Of a stretch of 64,000 nucleotides of DNA, positions 20,526-30,735 are shown one piece after another. Numbering within the stretch: the first letter of the stretch is position 1; each line of letters opens with the position of its first letter. The position numbers and the translations under genes were made by a program. Under the pieces are notes generated by a model, which made no database searches, was not told the origin of the DNA, and saw nothing but the letters and a program-made list of their open reading frames with translations. Source of the DNA: Mantis religiosa (taxonomy: Eukaryota > Arthropoda > Insecta > Mantodea > Mantidae). The stretch is from positions 2,674,001 through 2,738,000 of the forward strand of contig JAUKNK010000057.1 in the NCBI GenBank assembly GCA_030765055.1, given 5' to 3'.

Positions 20526-21362
20526 CTACGGTGGAAGGTCTACCAAGGCTTTGCTAGCTAGCCGCTGAATCGCCAGGGTGAACTCCTGCAGCGTCTCCCC
20601 TGGCTGTTGCCACCTTGCCTTCAGCTGACTGCAGTAGGCTACGTCTAGGCGCTGGTTCCCAAACCAGTTCTCCAGGGCTTCCCAGATATCTTTGGGAGCC
20701 GCCGATGTACTGACTGCGTTTAGGACTTCTGCGGCCCGTCCCTGGAGGCTGGCTATTAGCTGTGCGGCCTCTTCCTGCCGTGACCACTTGTTATGCCTGG
20801 CAACGGTGTCGAGCTGGCGGCGGAAGACCTCGAACGTCGACGAGCCGTCATATTTCGGAGGTCTGACGTACGCCGATGTTGTGTCGTGTCTCGGCGCGTC
20901 GGCCTTCAAATCCTTCAACCTCCTGCCGACGACGTCCTCCGCCATAGCGTTTAGCGACTGGACGCTGCTGTGAGCCTTTCCTTCCAGGTTGTTAACCCGG
21001 TTAGCCAGGTGTTCGAGGCATTCGATGTTATTGTCGGCCTTCCCCTCTTGGTCGTTGATGCGCTCGTCCACTTGACCCATCCGCTTGCCCAGCTTCGTGA
21101 CGTCATCCCTCACGTCAGTCAATTGCTCTTCAAATTTTTCGGTGAGGGCCTCGTTCGCAGTCTTCATTTCCGTAGTCAGACTGTCGTTTGCTGCTCTCAT
21201 TTGTGTTGTTAATTCAGCCTTCATTGCAGTCATTGTCGTCTCCAACTTTGCGGCCAGGTCGTTATATACCGCTTCTGTTTTCGCAGCGAGGTAGTCATTA
21301 GCCATCTTCATTTCTTTCAGCTCTGCGGCGAGGTTCTCTTTAGCCGTCTTCATTTCTTCCAT
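20526..21362 (-). CDS. Gypsy gag-like protein (coiled coil plus capsid)
   Basis: A 278-codon open frame, the largest undamaged gag piece in the window. Residues 1-90 form a long alanine-, glutamate- and lysine-rich heptad region with repeated words (LAAELKEMK, LAAKTEAV, LAAKLETT, LTTEMKTANEALTEK), a predicted coiled coil. Residues 90-150 continue the coil (VDERINDQEGKADNN). Residues 165-278 look like the Retrotrans_gag capsid domain (FRRQLDTVARHNKW, LQGRAAEVLNAV, QLKARWQQPGETLQEFTLAIQRL). It forms the particle shell in this family. The frame ends at LVDLPP, just before the zinc-knuckle region, probably by a stop mutation rather than at the natural end. Confidence 0.85.
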   Translation of the reverse strand: MEEMKTAKENLAAELKEMKMANDYLAAKTEAVYNDLAAKLETTMTAMKAELTTQMRAANDSLTTEMKTANEALTEKFEEQLTDVRDDVTKLGKRMGQVDERINDQEGKADNNIECLEHLANRVNNLEGKAHSSVQSLNAMAEDVVGRRLKDLKADAPRHDTTSAYVRPPKYDGSSTFEVFRRQLDTVARHNKWSRQEEAAQLIASLQGRAAEVLNAVSTSAAPKDIWEALENWFGNQRLDVAYCSQLKARWQQPGETLQEFTLAIQRLASKALVDLPP

Positions 21363-21403
21363 TTTTAGTAAAATCTTTCATATGCCGCGCCCATCATTGT
21401 AAT

Positions 21404-21421
21404 ATCCCACTTCGGACACCA
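21404..21421 (-). other. Primer-binding site, tRNA-Leu-like
   Basis: Immediately inside the 5' LTR (2-nt spacer) the minus strand reads TGGTGTCCGAAGTGGGAT. This fits the complement of the 3' end of a tRNA-Leu (family form TGGTGTCAGAAGTGGG) with one mismatch, so minus-strand DNA synthesis was probably primed by tRNA-Leu. The corresponding site in the mini-element at 51140-51156 is related but more altered. Confidence 0.6.
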
Positions 21422-21423
21422 GT

Positions 21424-21915
21424 TGTGACTTTGTGGGTTCGTGAAATTAAAAGTCCAAATGCACAAACTCAAAATGTTCTTTATTTCCACCGAATTACAG
21501 TTGGAACACTTGCCGATTACATAGATTTACATAGCGCACACAATTACAATCCACCAGTTCGTTTGTCACAGGTCCCTCTACACTCATAATTACGTACAAC
21601 TCCTCTGATACACAGTATTCAAGTCCGTTCACTAGCACGGCGCTCCTCACGGCTTCTCGCCAAGATCTGAACTGACTCGTCCACTGCAGCCCTTATATAA
21701 GAAGATCGCTGTTTCTGGAAGATTCGCGGCTCCGAACGTCTGCCGATGGTTCCAGACGTCAGGGGAAAGGGAAAGAGACGGTAAACCACCTCGTAACACT
21801 TCCCTAACCATTCCCTTCAGTGAACGCCACAAGATAAATGGCTAGGCGTGCGCTAAATGCCTCCTGTCGCCCACCCAGCTGCTAGCTGGTAGTGCCTTCC
21901 GATAATTAGGTGACA
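21424..21915 (-). repeat. 5' LTR of the Gypsy element (492 bp)
   Basis: On the minus strand it begins TGTCACCTAATTATC and ends TCACA, the standard TG...CA ends. It contains a TATATAAG-like promoter box (complement of CTTATATAAG at 21694-21703) followed 60-100 bp later by the likely start, and ATAAAGAAC near the 3' end as the polyadenylation signal. It is closely similar to the LTR at 62038-62521. Confidence 0.85.
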
Positions 21916-24900
21916 GTATGTCTGTGAGTTTCAACAATGAATTTCAAATATAAAAGACGTTAAATACCAAACAGGGTTCAGCAACCTGCAAGAATACAAC
22001 GTTGAGGTTTTCGAAAAAATTCCAACCTCAGACTACACTTTACATGGAACATTTTTGGAAATTTTGATTTAACAAACGTCGTTCCAAATATTCCTATTAC
22101 TTATATCACTCTATGTTGATTACAACTTTTGTAGAGTGTACAAGAGAAAAACTTGCATGTTATTCCTTGTTGCTCGTCCGAAAGTTTGAGTGTTGTCCAT
22201 TCACAAATTAGAAGTCTTTATGTAATACTTATATGTAAATCGTTCAAAGATACCGGAATATTAAGTTAATTACCTCGTGTTTAGCTTTAAAACATTTGAC
22301 ACTCTCTTATGAGCATGCTCCTATGTTCTCATACTCCTTTACATCTACAGGGAATAGTTATACCAAAGGATAAGCTTGGAACAACTGGAATTCCTGCCTC
22401 CCCACGTTTTCTTTTCTAGTCCTCTACTGTACTACTGTACACGTTTTACTGATATACACATCTACAAGTGTACCTTCAGTTGTTCCAAAATGTTCGATCG
22501 CCTGTCAGTAACTAAGATCACTTCGTGTTTCCGAACTTAGCCAAAGTCGCAGTCAGCCTCTTACAGACATCAAAGTATGCTACTGATATGTGATGGGGAA
22601 CAGTTTTGACATGAATCAATATTCAACTCTACATTTGTTTCCTCATGTAAAATTATCGGTTTCACAAAAAGTCTGAACTTGCTAATAAACTTCATACAGC
22701 ACATATAAGTAGTCGTTAATATGTATCTGTAATTTGTAAACAGTAAATGTCCAAGTGTTTGTCACACGGTGACAACTGACACATAAGATTTTGAAGAACG
22801 TGAGTATATTATAAAGTTGTATGATGTGGTACAACTATACAAATTTGTGTACCTGGTTAACCAAGCAGTATAATTTTATCTATAAGGGTAGAAAGAAGAA
22901 AGGCTCGAGTATGTCCAATATAATACAAAATAAAGATTGACTTGTTATAACGTAACTTATAATGTTTGTAAACTGTTATTTACAACTGTACAATTTTTGA
23001 CGATATGATTCAAACATTACAGATTTCTACCAAAGTTACAAGATTGGTTCTCTACTACATATAGCAGGTAGAGGAAATATTGTTATCTATGGAGACTTCA
23101 CTGTAAATACAAGTTTTGAGAACCTCTGAATCAATCAAATTTAACATTTTATAACAACGTCCATGTTGTGTCTGTAAATAGAACAACTCAAAAACCAAAC
23201 ATTGGGTGAAATACCAAACTTGATATTCAAGTTGTGCTTCTTACAAAAATTGCGACAAGAAAAATGTTTACATTGAAACTTTATGTAAATTCTGAATTTC
23301 TCAAAAATAGTTGTAAAAATTTTTATGTAACTATCATATGTTTAAGATAGCTTCATTTCAAACGAAGTGCATGTCTTGAATTTGGACGATAATGAAGTTT
23401 TGGATTTTGTGTCCTAAAATATCATTTGCCTCAATGACTTGTCTTGAATTGTCTGAGACGTTCTTTTATTCTGAATCACTTTGTAAAACTGGTAAACGGT
23501 GAGATATAGACAAAATCTTACTTTATAAAAATGTAAATCTCCTTAAAACACTGGGTTTGTGTCAAATAATTTCTTTTGTGAAATATTCATTGTTATTCTT
23601 GTAAATATTCAAATACTTCAACTTTTTCCCAAATGGGAACATATTCATGTTTTTATCAGTCCAGACCATACAAAAGAAACGGAATGTCAAAGATATCACA
23701 TATTAGTGACCAGCTTTAAAAGAATTGACAATCGTTTAAAGTTGACGGTACAGTCATTGTAGATACACATAAGGAAATGTGTAACAAAACCATTTTAATA
23801 ATGTTTATGTTGATTAGGATCAAGTAGATAGATGAATGTACGTTTCTAAGGATATTATGTACCAAAGTGAGAAGTGATGCTTGTTAACAACTCGTAGGAA
23901 TGTAAGCAATATTCTGATATTACCCGACAAGTAAGTTACTCACATATTTTTTAGTTAGAAGGAACGATTTCCTCTTGAGGTTGAGTTATATTGGAAATGA
24001 TAGTAAAGTTTACACACAGATGTCATCTTGCGTTAGAATGCTTTAGTGCGTATATCATTCGTGATGAATAAAATGAAAACTTACACCTGTGTTATTTATT
24101 AAAACTGGATACATGTTCCAACAAAACTATAAGAGACAAAGAAGAATTGAAGCAGACAGAACATATACTTATTAGAAGTGAACCTCCCATGTTAATTGTT
24201 GGCAATAAGAGATGATTGCAGCGCCCCTATTTTCGGGTGGTAAACTAAATTATGAAAAATCATGTGCCCAAACTATTACGTTTGCATATACTGTAGCTGT
24301 ATTTTTCATAGCTGCTTAGCTGTCAGCTGGTGATATGTTCCATTACCTCATTGCTACAGATCAGCTGAATCTTTAAGTGAATGTTCTGCATGGCACCTGT
24401 GATTTTCCACTTAAATTATCTCAAACTTTTGTATGAACTTTCAAGGAATTAACAACAGAATGTGGTATTTGACCAGAAAGTCTGAATAATAATATTGTTT
24501 TGACAGTTACTGCTTCCTTTTATTATTCTGTCTCATTAAAATAACACATTAATTTAACATTTATTTAAGTAACATGAGTAATTCAACTAAATGAGTTACA
24601 AAGAATCCATAGAACAGTAGTAGCTATAAGTCAAAACACTTAAACGTGATGCAACATGGCTAATTCATTTAATTACAAAGAAATTTTCGGAAAACATTCT
24701 GTATAATATAATACACATTCTTAATCATATGAATAACAGAGTAACCTTAAGCATAATATTATAACACTTAAGCATAATACATGTTTCAATCTTAATGAGA
24801 TTATTTGCCCCAGGCATTACCTGGCATTTACCTAAGGTTATGGAGGGAACTTTGAGAAAGAACGTCAAACATTTAATGAAATACACAAATAAAAGATCAA

Positions 24901-25209
24901 AAAATAATTGAATGTAGTCACAGTATTACACTATACCATATCATTAAGCAGTTTGAGAAGAATGAGTGATTTTAGACGAAAGATTAATAAGATTAACAAC
25001 TATTCATCCAGAAACTGTAGACATTTAACAAAAGTTAAATGCAGCATTTGAAATAATAAATTTAATTAGGCAAATAACTGTTTCTATAACTGTCGAAATA
25101 AATCTAAAAATTTTAAAAATATGAAAAAAAATATCAAAACAATTACTACTTAATTGGTCAACAAAAATAAACACCAAAAAGAACTGAAATTATACTGATC
25201 TCAATATTT
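21916..25209. other. Long AT-rich region without recognised genes
   Basis: About 3.3 kb with no convincing coding region. Short open frames (for example 23559-23762) lack codon structure or motifs. At 24226-24250 there is a short match (TTTTCGGGTGGTAAACTAAA) to the candidate exon at 26797-27075, suggesting a duplicated and decayed exon fragment. Confidence 0.5.
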
Positions 25210-25647
25210 TCATCTTTTTTTCATGGCCTGTGGTAGCTGTCCTTTTTCAGGAATGCTAATTTTGTTATCTTTAATGTATTTATAAATTAAAAATGGGACA
25301 CATGTCTTAACTATATCTATGTCCATTCCTTGTTTTGCACATATTCTTATGCTATGTGGCACCTTTTTCAGAATTTTAACGTTCTCTCTTTCTTTAGCCA
25401 GTAATTTTTTAAATTTAGCCAATCTTGTCACCGTGTTTCGGTGTATTTTATACATATGACACTTCTTTGGATACAAAGATAATTTAGAAACCCCGGTACC
25501 CAAAACACTCTTTTTCTTACTTACTGAAGTGAAAGCCTCTGTTTTACTTGGGGACATACTTGAAGAAGAAGCTACATTGTCAAGGAAAGCCTCAGTACAT
25601 ACCTCCACAATCATCAGTATATTTTGGAAGCACTTGAGCTGATTCAT
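25210..25647 (-). CDS. Hypothetical basic protein or exon
   Basis: A 145-codon minus-strand frame standing out in AT-rich DNA. It is serine-rich near residues 25-45 (SSSSMSPSKTEAF). It then has a lysine-rich stretch of probably helical character (TRLAKFKKLLAKERENVKILKKV, about residues 75-97), and ends QAMKKR. I do not recognise a domain. The helix with leucine spacing resembles the coiled coil downstream of a THAP domain, but no C2CH signature is visible upstream. It could be the last exon of a host gene or an old transposase tail. The start codon is uncertain because the frame may be entered by splicing. Confidence 0.35.
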   Translation of the reverse strand: MNQLKCFQNILMIVEVCTEAFLDNVASSSSMSPSKTEAFTSVSKKKSVLGTGVSKLSLYPKKCHMYKIHRNTVTRLAKFKKLLAKERENVKILKKVPHSIRICAKQGMDIDIVKTCVPFLIYKYIKDNKISIPEKGQLPQAMKKR

Positions 25648-25659
25648 TTAAAGACGTTA

Positions 25660-26084
25660 TCACTTCCATGTTGAAACCAAGAACTTCATGGAATCATTTC
25701 CAAATGTTCTGGTACCACTCCATGCTTTAACGTATGTCTCGAACCAACTGTGAAGTCTTCTTCCAAAAATGGTATTTTGCACACACGAAAACACAACTTT
25801 CACTGGAAATTTTACAATTAGCTTTCTACTTTTGCAGTATTGCTGGCTCCCGGGGATATTTATAGAAGTGCACATTGGTATACGTGCTGTACAGTCCTAA
25901 AGGATGACAATAGCTCCTTCAACATTGTGGGAATTTGCAGGAATACTTCAGTCGAAATTTGACACTGTGAATACCCTGTTAAGAATAAATAAACAAACGT
26001 GTTGAAATATGCTAAACATAATCCTAAGCAAAAGAGATGTCCAATAATAAAGTAATGAATAATAATATAGCCTGGCGTGTACAA
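25660..26084 (-). other. Open fragments of unknown nature
   Basis: Two overlapping minus-strand frames (25875-25660 and 26084-25860) of 71 and 74 codons. The first reads NIPGSQQYCKSRKLIVKFPVKVVFSC, which resembles coding sequence, but no family is recognised. Position and strand agree with the frame at 25210-25647, so they may be pieces of one broken gene. Confidence 0.25.
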
Positions 26085-26090
26085 TAGCGG

Positions 26091-26143
26091 CGTAGCTCTT
26101 AGCTATATGGACCATGGGCTGTTTTGAACATCATTTCATCATT
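26091..26143 (+). mobile_element. Short SINE body fragment
   Basis: GTAGCTCTTAGCTATATGGACC, then GGGCTGTTTTGAACATCATTTC, matches the central body of the tRNA-derived SINE (GGGTAGCTCTAAGCTCCATGGACC...GGGCTCATTTGAGCATCATTTC). Head and tail are missing. Confidence 0.7.
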
Positions 26144-26796
26144 GTGCTAAGATCAAGTACTCCTAAAAGCATTTGCTTATTGAAGTAATTGCTTCAGATC
26201 TTCTGCATAAACTCAGAAGTTACAAATTCGCAATTTCCAAAATTAACATGTACCATTTCATTTAAAGTGTCAGAAACATAAAATACTAATGAAATTACAG
26301 ATTTTATCGGACGTAAATGAAATGGCGTGAAATATGGCATGATTTTGTTGGTTGTATTGTAACCTCTCTGCTGTAAAATATACTCATGAGCACTTTAGAA
26401 AGTCCATATTGCTCTAAGAGTTTCTCCTAATGCATGTTTCAATGCTTTATGACTACAGGCACTCCTTTATTAGGTATAGCATTCATGAATACGAAATACA
26501 GCAACAAGCTATTCCAAATGTAATTAACATTGATTTTATATCTGCAAGTGACGGAACAAGATTGTTATGTCCAACGAAGTTCAGCTGCAATATTGGAAGA
26601 TTCACCCCTTAGTCTTTGTATCTGGAAATAAAATCAAAGTAATGTAACGCCAATATGATTTTATTTTTCCGTGAATGGTTTCCACAGTATTCCATTGAAT
26701 AACGTGTTATAGCATCTTACAGTACAACAGCTATTCACAGTAGACCTCCAATAATAATGACAATTTTAAACACATATATCTGATTATTATCCTTAC

Positions 26797-27075
26797 CTGA
26801 AGCAAGTGGCCAAGATCATGCGATGATTTATTAAATGCTTTTTCTTCCACAGGAAAATAAAACAATTCTTCCACATTGAAATTTTCAAGATGGTCAAACC
26901 ACAGAATATCAAACCAGTACAAATTCAAAAATTGTAGCGGAACTTCAATCAACCAATCACCTTCCTGATCAAGGACGCCAGCGCCTGTTTTTTCGGGTGG
27001 TAAACTAAAATCCCTTATTGCCATTTCTACTATCTCGGCTTCACACGTGTGGATAGAAGTTCTTCCATCCTGCAT
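26797..27075 (-). CDS. Candidate coding exon with a splice donor
   Basis: The minus-strand frame starts ATG at 27075 and runs 93 codons to 26797. There the sequence is CAG|GTAAGG, a near-consensus donor in phase 0, followed by in-frame nonsense in the presumed intron. The peptide is acidic and aromatic (EGDWLIEVPLQFLNLYWFD, then FDHLENFNVEELFYFPVEE). I do not recognise the family. It may be a first coding exon of a gene on this strand whose later exons lie to the left (the frame at 25210-25647 is one candidate). A short decayed duplicate of its middle lies at 24226-24250. Confidence 0.4.
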
Positions 27076-30000
27076 TCCTTAAATTGCTTTATCCAATTAT
27101 GCACCAAGTTGTGAGTTGTTATACCATTAAGTCCATTGTTCAATTAGGGGAAATGCCTAAGGATATAGTTAGTTGAGGAGACTTCCTTTCATACAAATAA
27201 TTAATAGTTTACTGGATATTCCCTGCATATATATTTCCGCTAAGCTTCGTTTACAGGCAACACAGAAATATTAAATCTAAGCTATATAAAAAAAATTACA
27301 ATGTTTTATAGAACATTATTAATTATTACAAAATATCTTCCCCAGTGTAAGATATTACAGGTGGAGCCCTCTCTGGACAGCAACAAGTGGTCTGTTCTCC
27401 CCTGGCAAACAATTACCATAATTAAAACATCGTCTGCTATATAACAAATTGACTGACGACCAACCGTTACACAAAGGTTTACTTGTTCGTCTGTTACAAA
27501 TATGAAATATACGTTTAAGGAGTTGTTCCATTACTCACTTTGTTGTACATACAGCAGCAATATAGTTAAATATTTAAACATAACGTTAGCTTTACTATTA
27601 CAGCCATTTCCATTAGCTTTTGACAATTTCAGAAAGCGTTTTTAAGATATAAAACATTTGGCAAACTGAACAATAAGCTAACAATATCTCAAAAACCCTT
27701 AGTGATAAAATAAGTTTAAATAAATTACGCTCTTTAACGATATCTGCTAAGACCTTGTCTGTATCTTATCAACTACAAATGTACAGAATTCAGTCAGAAT
27801 AAATTGAAGTTTGGAGTTTTTGAATAGCACATTTATGTTTTATGTAAATATGTTTAACATTCTGTTCTTTGATCACACGTGACAGAATAAAGCTGTAAAT
27901 ATTAAAAAAGGAGAAAGAGAAGAAAGTTGTCACAATTAGTTTATACAAAAAATTGTTTCTACAGTTAAGAAGTTACATCCAATGATTTTTGCTCGAGTCC
28001 TATTGTATTAGTAATTGAATTGTATCAGGAATGTGCTAGAAACTAAAGAAAAAATATATTTTTGTCAAAGAACTACATATATGAATTTTATCATGGAGGG
28101 AGAGATACTTGTACAGGATTTTGGACTACTATCACTTTTTAATTTAAAAGCTTAATGTTATATCCTTCTGCTGATTTTCTAAGGTTAAGATAGTCTTTCC
28201 CTAAAATACTATTGCACTTGAAGTTCCGGCAAACAAATGTTTTGCTGCAACGACCACATAAGCCATGATCTCGGAGGTTGGTAGCATTGATAAAACAACA
28301 CATGCAATCTGTTGCTAGTGTCAGTTGTGGATTTTACAAGAGCATTGCTAGGTGGATAATTTTGTCCTGAAATAAAACTAAACTTGGGGTGAAATAAAAT
28401 GTATCTGTATATCAAATGACAAATTGTTGGGATGTGGAGAAGTGAAATGAGTTAGAGGAAGATAACAGAAACAGTGGGAGTGTCAAAAACATGTATGAAG
28501 GTCCTGGAGAACTGGACATTATTAATGGTTCTGTTAAGAGCCAGAGATATGGGAGATCTTGGAGGAGGTTATGCTTCTCGGGATCAGAAGTTTAATGGGA
28601 GACGGGTCTTTGTTCCAACAAGGCAATGTACACTGTCACTAAAGTCGCTATGCAAGAACACTACGCTTGAACACTTACAAAACAAGAAACCGAGACTACA
28701 TTGAAAATGCAAATTACATCATACATATCTTTGTAGAATTAATCATTTATGAGATATTCCTTGTTTAAATTCTTCAATACTAATACTTTCCTAAAATAGG
28801 AGTCCTTCTTTTGTTTTCTTCTCTTGTATATGTAAACAGAATACTATTTCAAAGTCATCACACAGCGACTGCTTCATTAAGTATTTTACTATCTCTTAAA
28901 CACTGCTGTATTGTCCAAATGCCTTTGTACTTACAGGGATATATGTAATAAAACATTTTATATAAATATTAATCTCTAATAACATGAAGTAGATAGGAGA
29001 ATAAAACAAAGAGTAGAGAAAGTCATGTAAATGTAACACGTATGTTTTATTTAGCAAATCTCACAATTAGTTTTGACAGTAAAATCTTGTTATCAAATGT
29101 TTGGTGTAATACAATACATTCTCTATGTGCTATGTACGTGATAGAAAAAGTAGAAACAGCCTAAAGTAATCAACAAATACTACAAAAACTGTACACGTTT
29201 AATTTGTGATTGACATTACCATATTAATAAATTAAAAATAATTTAAAATGATGAATGTTAAGTAATAAGGTAACTAAATATGTTAGAGAACAGAATGAAC
29301 AGAGAATGAAGTAAGTTACTTTTGTTGTCTGTACCAAGTATATAATAAGTAGAAAATACAATTACTGTACTTCACTTAGTATCAAATATTTATCATTAAT
29401 TTTTATTGTTTTAGACTAACTGAAAATTTGACTAACTTACGAAATATGTAATATGAATTGATAACAAAAGAAGGGCATATCTTGAATATCTTAATATCTG
29501 AATGGTACTTTATAACTCTCAAAGACAGACAAAATGCTAATAAACAAAAATGTAGATGTTGTTAAAACACAGGACGTATGTAAGACATAATCCTTGTTAA
29601 TTGTTTGTTTTAACAATATTTACAGTTTTCTCCGAACGCAATACATTATTTGGTTTATCCCGGACATATACTGATTAGCTCCTTAAACATTTGAATATCA
29701 CTTAAAGTCAAGATACACAACACTTTTTATTTATTCATTTATTTATTTATTTCTGTATCTGTCAACAGAAAAGCTCTTACAACAAAAGTCGGCTAAATAC
29801 TCAGTATATTTAAAGGATGTGACACGTAAAATTCAGGGATATCTGGACGCCAGATCTCTTATACATGGAGGATTGTCAAATATTTTCTTAAAAATGGTTT
29901 TAAGAATTTCTATGAATATACCTTATGTTTAAAATACTTTCAATGCAAATGAAATAAACATCTTTATTGGATTCTGATTGTAGTGAGAAGTCCCTACATT

Positions 30001-30735
30001 CCTAGGATATTACAATAATGATAAACTGTAAGAGACTGACAAAATTCTGTAGTACAATATAGAGATCTCAAGAAACCAAAGGGTTAATTCACATATACTT
30101 TTTGTGGAATAAAGCCTTTGTTTTGAATTTTTCAATAACTATAAGTTTCAAGTGAAAGGTGATTAATAATTTTTTAAAAAACTAAGTTATAAAAGTATAA
30201 TCACATTGCAAATCAATTACCTAATGTCCAGCTTTAAAATATTCAGCTATCGCTAAAAGGTAAGCTACTAGCGACATTCTCTTGTTTTCTTGCAAGGCAA
30301 AGAATATAAATAATGTATATTCCCAGTAACATGAAGTGCGTAAATATATATCTATTGCGATCTACATAAAGGTGAGGAACAAATCATCACATCTTCCAAT
30401 GCCACTCAATTTGCAGCATTCTATTGCAAATGATCGCCACAATGTGGGGCTTCTAGAACACCATGTTCAGTATTTTCTTTTACATATTTTGTTGCAAAAT
30501 ATTGTGCTTTCCGCACAATATTAGAAGTCACAATATTTAACACAACAGCTAAAATATAATAGGAATACATTGTACCCTACATATTACTGTACAACAAAGT
30601 TTATTATTGGTAGTATTCAGATACTAAGACTAAGATACTAAGCAGTGCTCTTGTAACATACTCTATTCTTCACCACATCATACCCTCAGCAATCAATTTA
30701 TGGCTTTGGATACCTGACAATGATTGTTTATTACA
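27076..30735. other. AT-rich region without recognised genes
   Basis: About 3.7 kb. Short frames at 28209-28415, 28474-28704 and 30336-30524 show no motif. A (TTTA)n microsatellite lies at about 29729-29753. It could be 3' flank or intron of neighbouring zinc-finger sequence. Confidence 0.5.

Larger units (their letters stand above)
16422..21915 (-). mobile_element. Ty3/Gypsy LTR retrotransposon, damaged
   Basis: A 5.5-kb minus-strand element with gag, protease, RT, RNase H and integrase in that order, the Ty3/Gypsy order. The 5' LTR is 21424-21915. A primer-binding site follows at 21404-21421. A polypurine tract lies at about 16681-16694 (read on the minus strand), and the 3' LTR is at about 16422-16682. 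The 5' LTR begins TGTCACCTAATTATCGG and ends CACA. The 3' LTR is only about 260 bp and of a different sequence subtype. The 4-bp flanks are ATAC (left) and GTAT (right), not a direct repeat. Coding lesions are described below. No envelope gene was seen. Confidence 0.9.

Noticed and set aside
25210..25647. THAP-domain protein
   Set aside because: Only a basic helical segment is visible. The C2CH zinc signature and AVPTIF-like box are absent, so the family call is not supported.
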